Assembly: GCF_027596085.1 (NCBI RefSeq)
Contig: NC_072456.1
Location: 27,937,169-28,001,168, forward strand
From: Anoplopoma fimbria
Lineage: Eukaryota; Chordata; Actinopteri; Perciformes; Anoplopomatidae
DNA: 64,000 bases
Direction: 5' to 3'
In this document: positions 1 through 64,000 of the stretch, in pieces
Numbering within the stretch: position 1 is the stretch's first letter
How the letters are laid out: each line of letters opens with the position of its first letter
Translations under genes and position numbers: made by a program
Notes under the pieces: model-generated
Told to the model about the DNA's origin: nothing
Database searches by the model: none
The model's input: the letters and a program-made list of their open reading frames with translations, nothing else

Positions 1-176
1 TAAAGGGACTCATTTCCATAACTCTGCTTGATTTGCATACATGTTCACAGCTTTAAGCTCTCTGTTAACCATTGTTTTTATTTCATAATGTCAGCCTTTG
101 TTAGATGATTGTCATCAGACTGTAACTTTGTAAATGTTTCTTATAACTAATCACCTTCCATCTCTTTATCTTGCAG

Positions 177-213
177 GTTGGCTGCGTTTGCAGCCAGGAG
201 AGGAGAGGGGAAG
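177..213 (+). other. herc2: herc2 5'UTR portion of the ATG exon
   Basis: A polypyrimidine tract ending in ttgcag at 171-176 is an acceptor for this exon, which carries 37 nt of leader before the ATG. The upstream non-coding exon is therefore before base 1, and bases 1-176 are the tail of intron sequence. Confidence 0.75.
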
Positions 214-63280
<63,067 letters not shown>

Positions 63281-63850
63281 GGACGGGGGTCGCCCATCTC
63301 ACCGTTAACACTCACATTCACACGAGACACAAAACGTCTGTTGGGGGAAAAATGTGCAATGAGCTTTAAAAGAAGCGTCCTAAGCTAAAGAGAGGAACGG
63401 ACGTGAGGTTTGCTCCCATTTAGTTTCTTTAAATAAGGTGATGAGCTGCACATGTAATTGTTGTGTTACATGAGAATTATGTATATTGTTACAGTTTTAA
63501 AAAAGCACTGTGGTAGACTTCCTCCCTCTGGTGTCTGTGTGGATTCCCTCCTTTAGTTTGTATATAGACATCGATGTACGACACAACAGTAGTATGACTT
63601 TTGTTTTATTGGTAACAGCCATGTTTTCTTTCTATAAAAACAACATTTTTAACTTAAAGAAGTCAGTGTTTCTCACTCCGCTCCGTCAGTCAGAGACACC
63701 ACCCACTCCCCCCCCAACCACCATGTCTGTGCACCGCCTCCTTAAAGAATGTACATAATATGATTGTGCCATGTATTCACAGAAGGTCTCATTCCTGCAT
63801 ATTCAATGTTAATACATTTCTGTTAATAAATTCAAATGCAAAAGGACGCA
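63281..63850 (+). other. herc2: herc2 3'UTR
   Basis: Non-coding sequence between the stop codon and the polyadenylation region. The exact cleavage site is not visible; it is placed about 20 nt after the AATAAA. An (A/T)-rich stretch and a C-run (63711-63718) are the only visible compositional features. Confidence 0.75.
63825..63830 (+). terminator. herc2: AATAAA polyadenylation signal of herc2
   Basis: Canonical hexamer 545 nt after the stop codon, followed within 30 nt by a GT-rich stretch (cttctgtgtg). It is the only canonical hexamer seen in the 3'UTR. Confidence 0.8.
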
Positions 63851-63930
63851 GCCTTCTGTGTGACGCGTTACCTCGGAGTGATTGTGTGTTAAGTTTGATT
63901 TATGTTTCACAAATCCCAAAGTCTGTTTAT

Positions 63931-64000
63931 AAGACGTAGAGACGCCGTATACGTCTCTGGTGTCGACCTGTCAATCAGTGTGTAGCCCCGCCCTAAAGCA
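63931..64000 (+). repeat. Interspersed repeat family B, fragment cut by window end
   Basis: agacgtagagacgccgtata ... gtgtagccccgccctaaagca matches 33261-33328 nearly exactly and continues past the window. It lies downstream of the herc2 polyadenylation region. Confidence 0.8.

Overview
This 64 kb window is vertebrate nuclear DNA, most likely from a teleost fish. It holds one gene on the + strand: an almost complete herc2, which encodes the giant HECT-type E3 ubiquitin ligase HERC2. The fish assignment is an inference from the compact introns (about 63 kb here, against roughly 200 kb known for the human gene), the teleost-style interspersed repeats (hAT MITEs, LINE tails, fold-back elements) and the many CA/GT microsatellites.

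By comparing the translated frames with the known HERC2 protein and checking splice-site phase, I resolved 89 coding exons from the ATG at 214 to the TGA at 63278-63280. The spliced CDS is 14,490 nt and predicts 4829 residues (4830 if the upstream site of a NAGNAG acceptor is used); human HERC2 has 4834. Every exon junction is in phase and I see no frameshift or premature stop, so the gene looks functional. The promoter and non-coding first exon lie upstream of base 1. The 3'UTR runs from 63281 to about 63850 with an AATAAA at 63825.

Protein layout (residues of this prediction): conserved N-terminal region 1-405; RCC1-like domain 1 about 406-758 (exons 10-15); helical region; cytochrome b5-like domain about 1180-1272 (exons 23-24); MIB/HERC2 domain about 1848-1925 (exons 35-36); UBA-like segment about 2452-2500 (exon 45); CPH domain about 2565-2640 (exons 48-49); ZZ zinc finger about 2699-2746 (exon 51); DOC/APC10 domain about 2746-2934 (exons 52-55); RCC1-like domain 2 about 2934-3335 (exons 56-63); RCC1-like domain 3 about 3940-4315 (exons 75-81); HECT domain about 4450-4790 with the catalytic Cys near 4757 (exons 84-89).

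The introns carry the rest of the structure. They include a (TAC)n tract of about 540 bp starting 45 bp after a splice donor, nine copies of one hAT-like MITE family, three copies of a second hAT-like family, a hAT-like element with a perfect 8-bp target duplication, several fold-back (palindromic) elements (one split by a hAT relic with a BED zinc finger on the minus strand), LINE 3' tails, a possible solo LTR, and many microsatellites. Splicing oddities are one apparent GC-AG intron, one NAGNAG acceptor and two AAG acceptors.

I found no second gene, operon, CRISPR array or defence-like cassette, and nothing that I would call an undescribed system. The points worth a second look are the splice-site exceptions, the repeat tracts next to splice sites, and the density of inverted repeats inside one essential gene.
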